Source of the DNA: Lentzea pudingi
Lineage (GTDB): Bacteria; Actinomycetota; Actinomycetes; Mycobacteriales; Pseudonocardiaceae
Direction: 5' to 3'
Length of the DNA stretch: 64,000 nucleotides
Assembly (NCBI RefSeq): GCF_014646255.1
Contig: NZ_BMNC01000003.1
Coordinates: 744,001-808,000 of the forward strand
Shown here: piece after piece, positions 57,113-64,000 of the stretch
Layout of the letters: each line of letters starts with the position of its first letter
Numbering within the stretch: the first letter of the stretch is position 1
Program-made: the position numbers and the translations under genes
Notes under the pieces: generated by a model
What the model was told of the DNA's origin: nothing
Seen by the model: only the letters and a program-made list of their open reading frames with translations
The model's database searches: none

Positions 57113-59563
57113 GTGTCGCGCCGTGGCTGGGTTATGTGGATCGTGGCGGGTTTTGTGGTGGCCGCTGGCGGTGGCGCTCTGGCGTGGGTGGATCTTGAGT
57201 CGGCGGACAAGATCGCGAGTGTGGTCGGGGGCGTCTGTGGTGCGTTGGGCCTGGCTCTGTCGGCATATGGCCTGCTGAAGGCGGGGCGACTGAGTCTTGA
57301 GTCCTCTGCCGCGCCGCAGATTGACCCTGCGGGCACGGGGAATGTGATCAGTGGGTCGGCGGTGAGCGGTTCCGCGGCGCAGGCGGGGTCGGTCGAGGGG
57401 CCGGTCGTGATCGGCGAGCGCAATATCGTCGGTACTCAGGTGGTGGTGCCGCCGGTCGTGGTGCCGGAGATGGAAGTGGTGGCTGCGGTGCCGGGGCTGG
57501 GCCGGGTTCCGGCGGGGCAGCGAGTGTTCGTCGGGCGGTCGGAGGAGTTGCGGCGGCTGGACGCGGTGGTGGCTCGCACTGGCCGGGCGGTGGTGGTCGC
57601 AGTGCATGGCTTAGGCGGGATCGGCAAGAGCACGCTCGTGGCGCGGTTCGCCGAGGTGCACGAGACTCGTTTTTCGTTGGTGTGGTGGATGATCGCGGAC
57701 TCGCCAGCCGCGATGGACGCGGGCCTGGCCGAGCTGGCTGCAGCGGTAGCGCCGCAGACCGCAGAGTTGCCGTCAGAGCAGCGCACCGAACTGGGCGTAC
57801 GGTGGCTGGCGACGCACACCGGCTGGCTTCTGGTGCTGGACAACCTGTCCGCCCCGAAGGACGCGGCGAAGTTGCTGGCGCGTGTGCGCACCGGCACGGT
57901 CGTGATCACCAGTCGCCACAGCGTGGGATGGCACACGCTCGCCGAGCCAGTGGCGCTTGACGTGCTGAGCCCTGACGAAGCCATCGACCTAATGACTCGA
58001 ATCATCCACGCGGCCCAGCCCAGCGCAGATCTCACAGGTATGGATCGGTTATGTGCCGAGCTGGGAAGGCTACCGCTGGCGGTTGAGCAGGCAGCCGCTT
58101 ACATCGCCCAGACGCGCATCACCCCAAAGGCCTATTTGGATCTGCTGGCACGGTCTCCTGCGCGGATGTACACCGCGACGGCGGAAGGTACCGACGCCCA
58201 GCGGACTATGGCGATGGTCTGGCACGTCACCCTCGAGTGCCTCACCGACACCCCGGCCGCAGGACAGCTGCTGCGCCAGATGGCCTGGTACGCACCGGAC
58301 GGCATCCCACGCAACAGGCTGGCTGGCGGGATCACGGAGCCGGAGCTGTCCGAGGCACTGGGTCGCCTGGCCGCCTACAGCATGATCACCCTGACCACGG
58401 ACACCGTCGCGGTGCACCGTTTGGTCCAAGCCGTCACCCGCGCACCTGACCCTATTGACCCCCACCGACAACCCGCCGACATCGCTACAGCCCGCGACAG
58501 AACCACGACCAGCCTCACCGCTGCTCTCGCCGGGCTACACCCGGAGAATCCTGCCGACTGGCCTATCTATCGGATGGTCCTATTCCACGTACGTGCTCTG
58601 CTGGAGCACACCACGCCCCACTGTGACACCACGCAGACCAGCCGATTGCTCAACGAACTAGGTGGCTATCTCGAAGGGCAAGGCGACGCGGTTACCGCCG
58701 TCGCCTACTACACCCGCGCCACCGACACCTGCCACCGTCTCAACGGCCCTGACCATGCAGACACGCTGACTGCGCGGAGCAATCTTGCGGGCGCCTACGA
58801 ATCGTTGGGTGATCTAGGGCGGGCGATCCCGTTGTACGAGGCCATCCTCGCTGATGAGGTGCGGGTGCTGGGAGCCGACGACCCGGACACGCTGACTGCG
58901 CGGAGCAATCTTGCGGGCGCCTACGAATCGTTGGGTGATCTAGGGCGGGCGATCCCGTTGTACGAGGCCACAATCGCCGACCGCGAGCGGGTACTGGGAC
59001 CCGACCATCTGAACACGCTGGAGTCGCGGAGCAATCTGGCCTCCGCTTATCGAGCGGCAGGTGATCTGGGCCGTGCGATCCTCATGCACGAGGCCATAGT
59101 CGCCGACTGCGAGCGGGTGCTGGGACTTGATCATCTGGAGACGCTGACTTCGCGGAATAACCTGGCCTGCGCATACCGCTCAGTGCGTGATCTGGGCCGT
59201 GCGATCCCGTTGTACGAGGCCACACTTGCTTATCAGGTCCGAGTCTTAGGACTCAACCATCGGCATACGTTGATCACGCGGAGCAATCTTGCGTGCGCCT
59301 ATGAGTCGGCGGGTGATCTGAGGCGGGCGATCCCGTTGTACGAGGCCATCCTCGCTGATGAGGTGCGGTTGCTGGGTCCCAACCACCCGGACACGTTGAT
59401 CTCGCGGAACAACCTGGCCAGTGCCTACCAGTCGGCGGGTGATCTGGGGCGGGCGATCCCGCTGTACCAGGCGACCCACACCGACTGCGAGCGGGTGCTT
59501 GGTCCCGATCACCCCACGACCAAGGTTGTCCGCCGGAACACGGAAACTGCCAGGGGCAGCTGA
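57113..59563 (+). CDS. Membrane-associated NB-ARC/TPR (STAND) protein
   Basis: 816 residues. Two N-terminal helices (MWIVAGFVVAAGGGALAWV; VVGGVCGALGLALSAYGLL) precede a Gly/Val-rich linker. The NB-ARC ATPase has P-loop VHGLGGIGKSTLVARF at about 165, Walker B WLLVLDN, and GRLPLAVEQAAAYI. Seven TPR units of 42 residues (about 530-805) follow, each of the form LGPDHxxTLxxRxNLAxAY then GDLGRAIPLYEA. Such proteins sense cues and oligomerise, and some act in defence or regulation. Two adjacent TPR units share an identical 85-bp stretch. The GTG at 57113 is chosen; an ATG at 57134 is an alternative. Confidence 0.82.
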   Translation: MSRRGWVMWIVAGFVVAAGGGALAWVDLESADKIASVVGGVCGALGLALSAYGLLKAGRLSLESSAAPQIDPAGTGNVISGSAVSGSAAQAGSVEGPVVIGERNIVGTQVVVPPVVVPEMEVVAAVPGLGRVPAGQRVFVGRSEELRRLDAVVARTGRAVVVAVHGLGGIGKSTLVARFAEVHETRFSLVWWMIADSPAAMDAGLAELAAAVAPQTAELPSEQRTELGVRWLATHTGWLLVLDNLSAPKDAAKLLARVRTGTVVITSRHSVGWHTLAEPVALDVLSPDEAIDLMTRIIHAAQPSADLTGMDRLCAELGRLPLAVEQAAAYIAQTRITPKAYLDLLARSPARMYTATAEGTDAQRTMAMVWHVTLECLTDTPAAGQLLRQMAWYAPDGIPRNRLAGGITEPELSEALGRLAAYSMITLTTDTVAVHRLVQAVTRAPDPIDPHRQPADIATARDRTTTSLTAALAGLHPENPADWPIYRMVLFHVRALLEHTTPHCDTTQTSRLLNELGGYLEGQGDAVTAVAYYTRATDTCHRLNGPDHADTLTARSNLAGAYESLGDLGRAIPLYEAILADEVRVLGADDPDTLTARSNLAGAYESLGDLGRAIPLYEATIADRERVLGPDHLNTLESRSNLASAYRAAGDLGRAILMHEAIVADCERVLGLDHLETLTSRNNLACAYRSVRDLGRAIPLYEATLAYQVRVLGLNHRHTLITRSNLACAYESAGDLRRAIPLYEAILADEVRLLGPNHPDTLISRNNLASAYQSAGDLGRAIPLYQATHTDCERVLGPDHPTTKVVRRNTETARGS
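58760..58970 (+). repeat. Identical 85-bp direct repeats within TPR units
   Basis: Bases 58760-58844 and 58886-58970 are identical, with a period of 126 bp (42 codons). The other TPR units of the gene have diverged, so this unit was duplicated recently or homogenised by gene conversion. Confidence 0.9.
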
Positions 59564-59739
59564 ACAGCCTTGTTACCGCGCACGGACGCGCGACGCCAGG
59601 CGCTACCCCGGCAACGTCAGCAACGTCCTGTCATCGGCATGAGAGGACACTGGTGGCGTCGGCTCACAGGGCGTCGCCCGAAGGGTGATTGTTGGAACGA
59701 CGATTCTGGGCATCTTCTTTACCCATATACGACTGGGCA
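59564..59739. other. Gap, no gene seen
   Basis: The start of the intergenic zone after the NB-ARC/TPR gene. No clear terminator is visible. Confidence 0.35.
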
Positions 59740-60000
59740 AACAACGCGGTACGCCGACAGGTGCCGGTCAGCGACGACAGCACTGCGGTGGCGGTGTAGC
59801 CACTGACCGTCAGGCGGCGGCGCCCGACGTCGTTGGCCAAGGGGGCGCCGACGAACCGGCTTGCGCCGGCCAATCCGTTGCAGATGCCTTCGATCAGCCC
59901 GAGCGCCGCGGCGGGCGCGAGGATGCCGGTGACTGGGTTGGTCATCAGCGCAATCGGGACCTCGCGCTCAACGTCGGCGAGGACTGTCCGGAAGTGGCGG
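59740..60000 (-). pseudogene. MFS transporter fragment
   Basis: Minus-strand translation: TNPVTGILAPAAALGLIEGI, then ASRFVGAPLANDVGRRRLTV and SGYTATAVLSSLTG. This is a helix-loop-helix with the DVGRRR-like loop of MFS proteins. Both ends are missing. Its N-terminal side stops where the recombinase element begins, so that insertion may have cut it. Confidence 0.55.
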
Positions 60001-60081
60001 ACTGCGCTATTTGGGTGGAGGTGAGCCGGGGCTCGTCATGCGCCTGCGGTGTTGAGGTCTCGGCTCTGACCTGAGGAGCAG

Positions 60082-61530
60082 GTGATGACCGTGCTGACAA
60101 ACGTCGAATTGCTGGCTGTGGTGGCAAATCACCGCCCAGTGCCAACGCCGATGCTCGAGGCAGGTGTGCGGTTCGCGTTCTATGGCCGGATGTCCACAAG
60201 CGAGTTTCAGGACCCGCGGACCTCCAGAGCGTGGCAGCGTGCCGTGTCGGACGAGTTGATCGATGGTGTCGGCTCGGTGGTGGTGGAGTTCTTCGACGTC
60301 GGGCGGTCGCGTCGTTGGTCGTGGTGGGAACGTCCTGAGGCGTCGGCGTTGCTCGCCGCAGCTTCCCGGTCGGACCGTGCGTTCGATGCGGTGGTGATCG
60401 GGGAGTACGAGCGGGCGTTTTACGGTGACCAGTTCCGTGAGGTGGTGTCGCGGTTGAACGAACTGGGCGTCGCGGTGTGGTTACCCGAGGCTGGTGGCCC
60501 GGTCGGGTTGGACAGCCCAATCCACCAGGCGTTGATGGTGTTGCTCGGTGCGCAGGCTCAGCGGGAGGTGGCTCGTGCCCGACAGCGGGTGCTGGCGGCG
60601 ATGCGGGCGCAGACCAGTCAGCAGGGCCGGTTCCTCGGAGGTCGTCCGCCCTACGGTTACCACTTGGTCGATGGTGGCCCGCATCCGAATGTTCGGCACG
60701 GCGGGTGGGGTCGGCGGTTGCAGGTGCTGGCGCCGGATCCTGCGACGGCGCCGTGGGTGCGGTGGATGTTCGGTGAGCGTGCGGGTGGTCGTGCACTCGC
60801 GTCGATCGTCCGCGAGCTGAATAGCCGTGGTGTCCCGTGTCCGTCGAGTGCGGATCCGGGACGCAACCCGCATCGGCGGGGTGGGCGGTGGATGGTGACC
60901 GCGGTCGCGGCGATTCTCGAGAACCCGCGGTACACAGGCAGGCAAGTGTGGAACCGGCACGGAACGCGGGGGAGGGGACCTGGAGGCCGACTGGGTGGTC
61001 GTGCTGCGGGCAGAGTGACCCGCAACCCGGTCACGGCGTGGGAGGTGTCGGAGAAGCTCTCTCATGAGCCTCTGGTCGACGATGAGACCTTCGTGGCGAT
61101 TCAGCGGATCAGGGCACCGAGGCAGGCCAAGGACGGCGGGGTGCGCGGATACGCGTTGGCTGGTCTGGTCGTATGTGGGGTGTGTGACCGGAGGATGGAC
61201 GCTCATTGGGTGCACGGCAGGCCTGCCTACCGGTGCCGGCACGGCTTCAACAGTGCGTCGACCAGGCCTCCGGAGGCGCCGGCCAACACCTACGTCCGCG
61301 AGGACGTCATGCTTCAGGCGATCCCAGGACTGATCATTGAGCGCAGGCACGTTCCGGAGTCTGATCTGATAACACAACTCCGTGAATTGCGGCTAGAAAT
61401 CACCTGTGTAGGGTCTGATCTGAGATTAATATCCCGGCTTACCAGTCGAAACCCTGCGCGAACTGCGCCCGCAAGGCAGGCTGCGTTAGCGCTGGACTGG
61501 GGGATGGGCACGTCAGAAGTGCCTATATAA
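60082..61530 (+). CDS. Intact large serine recombinase
   Basis: 482 residues. The resolvase domain (about 28-175) begins GVRFAFYGRMSTSEFQDPRT, with Ser38 as the probable nucleophile, and contains FDAVVIGEYERAFYGDQFRE. The recombinase domain (about 190-300) has RFLGGRPPYGYHLVDGGPHP and AAILENPRYTGRQVWNR, and a zinc ribbon has VVCGVCDRRMDAHWVHGRPA with YRCRHG. It cuts and rejoins DNA for element integration or excision. A GAGGAG-like box precedes the ATG. Its 3' flank has the same hairpin and conserved block as the decayed copy at 17432, and a third scrap lies at 62390. Confidence 0.9.
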   Translation: MMTVLTNVELLAVVANHRPVPTPMLEAGVRFAFYGRMSTSEFQDPRTSRAWQRAVSDELIDGVGSVVVEFFDVGRSRRWSWWERPEASALLAAASRSDRAFDAVVIGEYERAFYGDQFREVVSRLNELGVAVWLPEAGGPVGLDSPIHQALMVLLGAQAQREVARARQRVLAAMRAQTSQQGRFLGGRPPYGYHLVDGGPHPNVRHGGWGRRLQVLAPDPATAPWVRWMFGERAGGRALASIVRELNSRGVPCPSSADPGRNPHRRGGRWMVTAVAAILENPRYTGRQVWNRHGTRGRGPGGRLGGRAAGRVTRNPVTAWEVSEKLSHEPLVDDETFVAIQRIRAPRQAKDGGVRGYALAGLVVCGVCDRRMDAHWVHGRPAYRCRHGFNSASTRPPEAPANTYVREDVMLQAIPGLIIERRHVPESDLITQLRELRLEITCVGSDLRLISRLTSRNPARTAPARQAALALDWGMGTSEVPI

Positions 61531-61535
61531 AGCAA

Positions 61536-61665
61536 TTACCCCACGGGTAATATTGCGCTCGTGGGGTAATTCCGTGTCCGAGACTTGAGTCCCCATATGC
61601 AGCAAGCTTGCGCAGTTCGTGTGTTCATGCGCTATTGGATAGCTCGAAGCTAGTATAGAGGGCCA
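61536..61665. repeat. Recombinase-element 3' end: hairpin and conserved flank
   Basis: A hairpin at 61536-61569 (TTACCCCACG and CGTGGGGTAA) is followed by the block at 61602-61629, GGATAGCTCG and ATAGAGGGCCA (ending 61665). All are shared with 18835-18969. Similarity stops there. Confidence 0.7.
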
Positions 61666-61709
61666 GTCGACGCGATTCAATCTTTCGTCGTCAAGTTCTA
61701 TCGATTGGG

Positions 61710-61977
61710 GTCAAGACCTTTCGCGGCGAACTGTTGGATCGCAGGCTGATCTGGAATCAGATCGGTCTATGGTGTGCGGTGATTGTGAGCGACACTACAA
61801 CGAGCACCGCACCCGCCGATCACTCGCTGGCGCGGCGCCCTTGAGGGACCGGCCTTAGCCTCTCGAACCCGATCAGATCGAATGTCTCAACGTAGATCGG
61901 CAAGACCGTCTGGGCGGAATCATCCACGAGTATCGCCATGCGGCTTAGCTGGATGGACGTAGTTCTCGGCACGCACA
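61710..61977 (+). pseudogene. Transposase C-terminal fragment with IS right end
   Basis: VKTFRGELLDRRLIWNQ, then ERHYNEHRTRRSLAGAAPLR and DRLGGIIHEYRHAA in shifted frames, match the C-terminal part of the transposase at 54190-54450. It is followed by the IS right end GGACGTAGTTCTCGGCACGC at 61955-61977. It is a left-truncated copy of the same IS type. Confidence 0.75.
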
Positions 61978-62389
61978 ACGCGCCCGTCACCCGCACCGAT
62001 TCGGTGGCATCACCACAGCACCGAAGATCCTCGACCTACCCGACACCGTCTGGTTCAACCGGCCAGCCGACAACACCGACCAGCAGACCGACACAGAAGC
62101 CGCCTAACTCCCACTGGTCTCATTCACCTTGACAAATTCCGGGCCACCGAGATCAATGTCTTTAGCGAGGAGGGTGTGCGGGGCGGCTTCAGGAGGATCA
62201 CTACGCCCTGATCCGCGACACACCCGCGCGCACCCAGACCTACGAAGCGCTCAGCACCTCCGGCCTTCGCTACTGAGCCGTTCACTGCCCTTGACCTGGG
62301 GCTTGGCGCGATTGAGCGTAGTTCAGGACGCTTCGAGGACTCCTTCTTGCAGGTCGGCGCGGGTCCGTTCAAGTCCATTGAGGACCGTG
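61978..62389. other. Coding debris without an intact gene
   Basis: Near 61990-62106 a plus frame reads GGITTAPKILDLPDTVWFNR and DQQTDTEAA before a stop. This looks like the end of a transposase-like protein of another type. Near 62190-62275 another end reads YALIRDTPARTQTYEALS. Neither has a start. Confidence 0.35.
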
Positions 62390-62434
62390 GGCGAGTATGA
62401 GCGGGCTTTCACGGTGATCAGTTCCGTGAGGTCA
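62390..62434 (+). pseudogene. 45-bp scrap of the serine recombinase
   Basis: GCGAGTATGAGCGGGCTTTC and the bases after it match the part of the recombinase encoding GEYERAFHGDQFREV (17697-17740), with one base missing. It is too short to be functional and is evidence of a third copy. Confidence 0.7.
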
Positions 62435-62537
62435 TGTCTGTGCATGTTGCGGTAGACCGAGGTGCCGTGTCACCACCGCCCTGATGGGCTCGGCAGGCCA
62501 CCCCGCGGAGACACGCCAGGCCCCACCCCTGATGGGC

Positions 62538-63224
62538 TCATGTCCGCGGAGGTGGCAGCGCGAGCCGGTAGGCCTCCTCGCTCCACGGCCGCAGGTACTC
62601 GAGAACCGCGAGGACGCGGCGGTGGTCGTCTGGCTGGGGGTGGAGGTCCAGGCGGAGCAGGATGCTGCGGACGTGGGACTCGACGGTCTTCTTCGTGAGT
62701 CGGAGCTGTTCGCAGATGGCCATGTTGGACCTGCCCTGCGCGATCAGCGACAGAATCTCGTGCTCGCGTTCGCTCAGCCTGCCCAGCGGATCGCCGCGGG
62801 TTAGTGCGCGCACCACCTCCGGGTCGAACGCGCAGCCGCCGGTGGCCACCCGCCGGGCCGCGTCGACGAAGTCCTGGATGCCGGTCACGCGTTCCTTCAG
62901 CAGGTAGCCGACACCGCGGGAGGAGGAGCGGACGAGCATGCGGAGCAACCGGGTCTCCAGGTGCTGTGACAGCACGAGCACTCCGGTGTCGGGATGGGAC
63001 TCGCGTATCTCGGCTGCGGCGACCAGTCCCTCCAGTGTGTGCGTCGGCGGCAGGCGGATGTCGAACACAGCCAGGTCCGGGCGGTGCTCCGCGATGGCGG
63101 CACGTGCCGCTGCGGCGTCGCCGAGCTGTGCGCGGATGCGGAAACCCGCGCGCCCCAACACACCTGCCAACGCCTCGCGAAACAACGCGGCGTCGTCGGT
63201 GAGCACCACGGTCAGGTCGCGCAC
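62538..63224 (-). CDS. NarL/LuxR-family response regulator
   Basis: 228 residues from a GTG inside the end of the kinase gene. The receiver domain has acidic residues LTDDAALFREAL, phospho-acceptor Asp55 (LAVFDIRLPP), SQHLET and the Lys in GYLLKERV. A linker leads to a LuxR helix-turn-helix (about 150-210: RLSEREHEILSLIAQGRSNM, LTKKTVESHVRSILLRLDLH). It activates genes in response to the overlapping sensor kinase. Its targets are not visible here. Confidence 0.93.
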   Translation of the reverse strand: MRDLTVVLTDDAALFREALAGVLGRAGFRIRAQLGDAAAARAAIAEHRPDLAVFDIRLPPTHTLEGLVAAAEIRESHPDTGVLVLSQHLETRLLRMLVRSSSRGVGYLLKERVTGIQDFVDAARRVATGGCAFDPEVVRALTRGDPLGRLSEREHEILSLIAQGRSNMAICEQLRLTKKTVESHVRSILLRLDLHPQPDDHRRVLAVLEYLRPWSEEAYRLALPPPRT

Positions 63225-64000
63225 AGCGGGTCTCCCACCGGAATCGTGGCGTGTACGGCTGTGCCCACCCCTGAGTTGCCCTCGACTCGCAGGTGGCCCT
63301 CCAGCGCGCGGACCCGGTCCGCGAGGCCGGCGATACCGGAGCCGCTTCCGTTCAGGACGCCAATCCCGTTGTCGCACACGCGAATGTGGAGCCGGTCGGC
63401 GTCGAGGTCGAGGGTGACCGTCACGCTGGTGGCGCCGGAGTGCTTGAGGGCGTTGGTGATGGCCTCCGCGACGACGAAGTACGCGGTGGCCTCGACCGGG
63501 GGCAGAAAACGCGGCAGTGTCGGCGAGGCCAGCTCGACCGGCAGCGGGGTGCGTTCGATCAACGCGGTCACCGCGGGCACCAGACCGCCCTGGGTGAGCG
63601 CGACCGGGTGGATGCCACGCGCCAGGTCACGCAGCTCGACGATCGCGGCGTCGAGCCCGTCGGCGGTGGAGGCCAGCAGCTCGGCCAGCTCCGGGTCACC
63701 ACGCGTGTCCAGCCGCTGCTGTGCCATGCGCAGTCCCAACGCGACCACGACGAGCCGCTGCTGCGCCCCGTCGTGCAGGTCGCGTTCGACGCGTTGCCGT
63801 TCGGCGTCGGCGAGCTCGACCAGGCGCACACCGGTTCGGCGTGCCTCGGCCAGCCGGGCACGGTCCGCGTCGAGCTTGCGCTGGTGCTCGGTGACGAGCC
63901 TGACGACGGTGCCGGCGGCCTCTAGGACCCGCGGGTCGTCCCACGTGGTGTCCCGGCGCAGCACGGCGGCGATCGGCCCGTTCTCCGACCAGGCCAGCGT
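63212..64000 (-). CDS. NarL-type sensor histidine kinase (partial)
   Basis: At least 263 residues. The upstream part lies beyond the right edge. The HisKA_3 box ERDLHDGAQQRLVVVALGLR carries the phospho-His, and the ATPase domain shows AEAITNALKHSGATSVTVTL (N-box), VCDNGIGV and GSGIAGLADRVRALEGHLRV (G-boxes). The C-terminus overlaps the start of the response regulator by 13 bases, typical of coupled pairs. Sensor or membrane domains, if any, are outside the window. Confidence 0.9.
   Translation of the reverse strand, partial: TLAWSENGPIAAVLRRDTTWDDPRVLEAAGTVVRLVTEHQRKLDADRARLAEARRTGVRLVELADAERQRVERDLHDGAQQRLVVVALGLRMAQQRLDTRGDPELAELLASTADGLDAAIVELRDLARGIHPVALTQGGLVPAVTALIERTPLPVELASPTLPRFLPPVEATAYFVVAEAITNALKHSGATSVTVTLDLDADRLHIRVCDNGIGVLNGSGSGIAGLADRVRALEGHLRVEGNSGVGTAVHATIPVGDPLCAT

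Noticed and set aside
58741..59520. Regular 126-bp repeats as a possible CRISPR array
   Set aside because: The repeats are coding TPR units in one frame, with no spacers and no cas genes.

Overview
The window is high-GC DNA from an actinobacterium. Supporting signs are frequent GTG starts, ATGA/GTGA stop-start overlaps, a SARP/AfsR-type regulator, and LAxTG (class E sortase) cell-wall signals. Gene content resembles Pseudonocardiaceae-like filamentous actinomycetes, but the genus is an inference.

Region 1 (1-17145) is a large zinc-homeostasis and zinc-capture locus. It holds a histidine-rich peptide, a 29-residue membrane peptide, a CobW/COG0523-like protein with no Walker A motif, a Fur-family (Zur-like) regulator, a complete ZnuABC importer, and seven secreted or surface-anchored proteins built from a repeat carrying GHxD and HxHxNW motifs. 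Three of these end in LASTG plus a membrane helix. A further copy of the domain sits inside the substrate-binding protein with its two halves in swapped order. Six similar palindromic sites (Zur-box-like, core close to GACAATCATTTCC) lie in the promoter gaps. A DUF916-like/WxL-like pair belongs to the same block. A near-perfect 167-bp inverted repeat separates convergent genes at 3540-3706.

Region 2 (17146-25900) has a decayed serine-recombinase element, a broken secreted-protein gene, a two-gene unit with a PrsW-like membrane protease, and a secreted subtilisin-like protease with a P domain, flanked by two paralogous XRE-type regulators.

Region 3 (25905-35953) is a phosphonate uptake and catabolism cluster: phnD-phnC-phnE, a phosphonatase-like HAD hydrolase, a PhoD-type phosphatase with an extra N-terminal domain, a UTRA-GntR regulator, an HpnZ-like alcohol dehydrogenase, an alkaline-phosphatase-superfamily enzyme, and an HpnW-like FAD oxidoreductase. 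Four ACTTGT-N4-ACAAGT-type sites tie the promoters together.

Region 4 (36335-45260) contains a MarR/amidohydrolase/MarR cluster (the second MarR carries an amidohydrolase-like tail), a SARP-NB-ARC-TPR regulator, a small SH3-like secreted protein, several gene fragments, and a secreted C39-like cysteine-peptidase homologue.

Region 5 (45924-53293) is a tetronate-type sugar-acid catabolic operon (OtnK, OtnC, OtnI, a racemase-family protein, a hydroxyacid dehydrogenase) with a TRAP-like permease and an unusual substrate-binding-like protein. A divergent GntR/FCD regulator faces a perfect 24-bp operator.

Region 6 (53411-62460) is mobile-element debris: an IS with internally deleted transposase, an AT-richer HNH protein, an NB-ARC/TPR protein, an intact serine-recombinase element and fragments of others. 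The window closes with a NarL-type two-component system (62538-64000), whose kinase runs off the edge.
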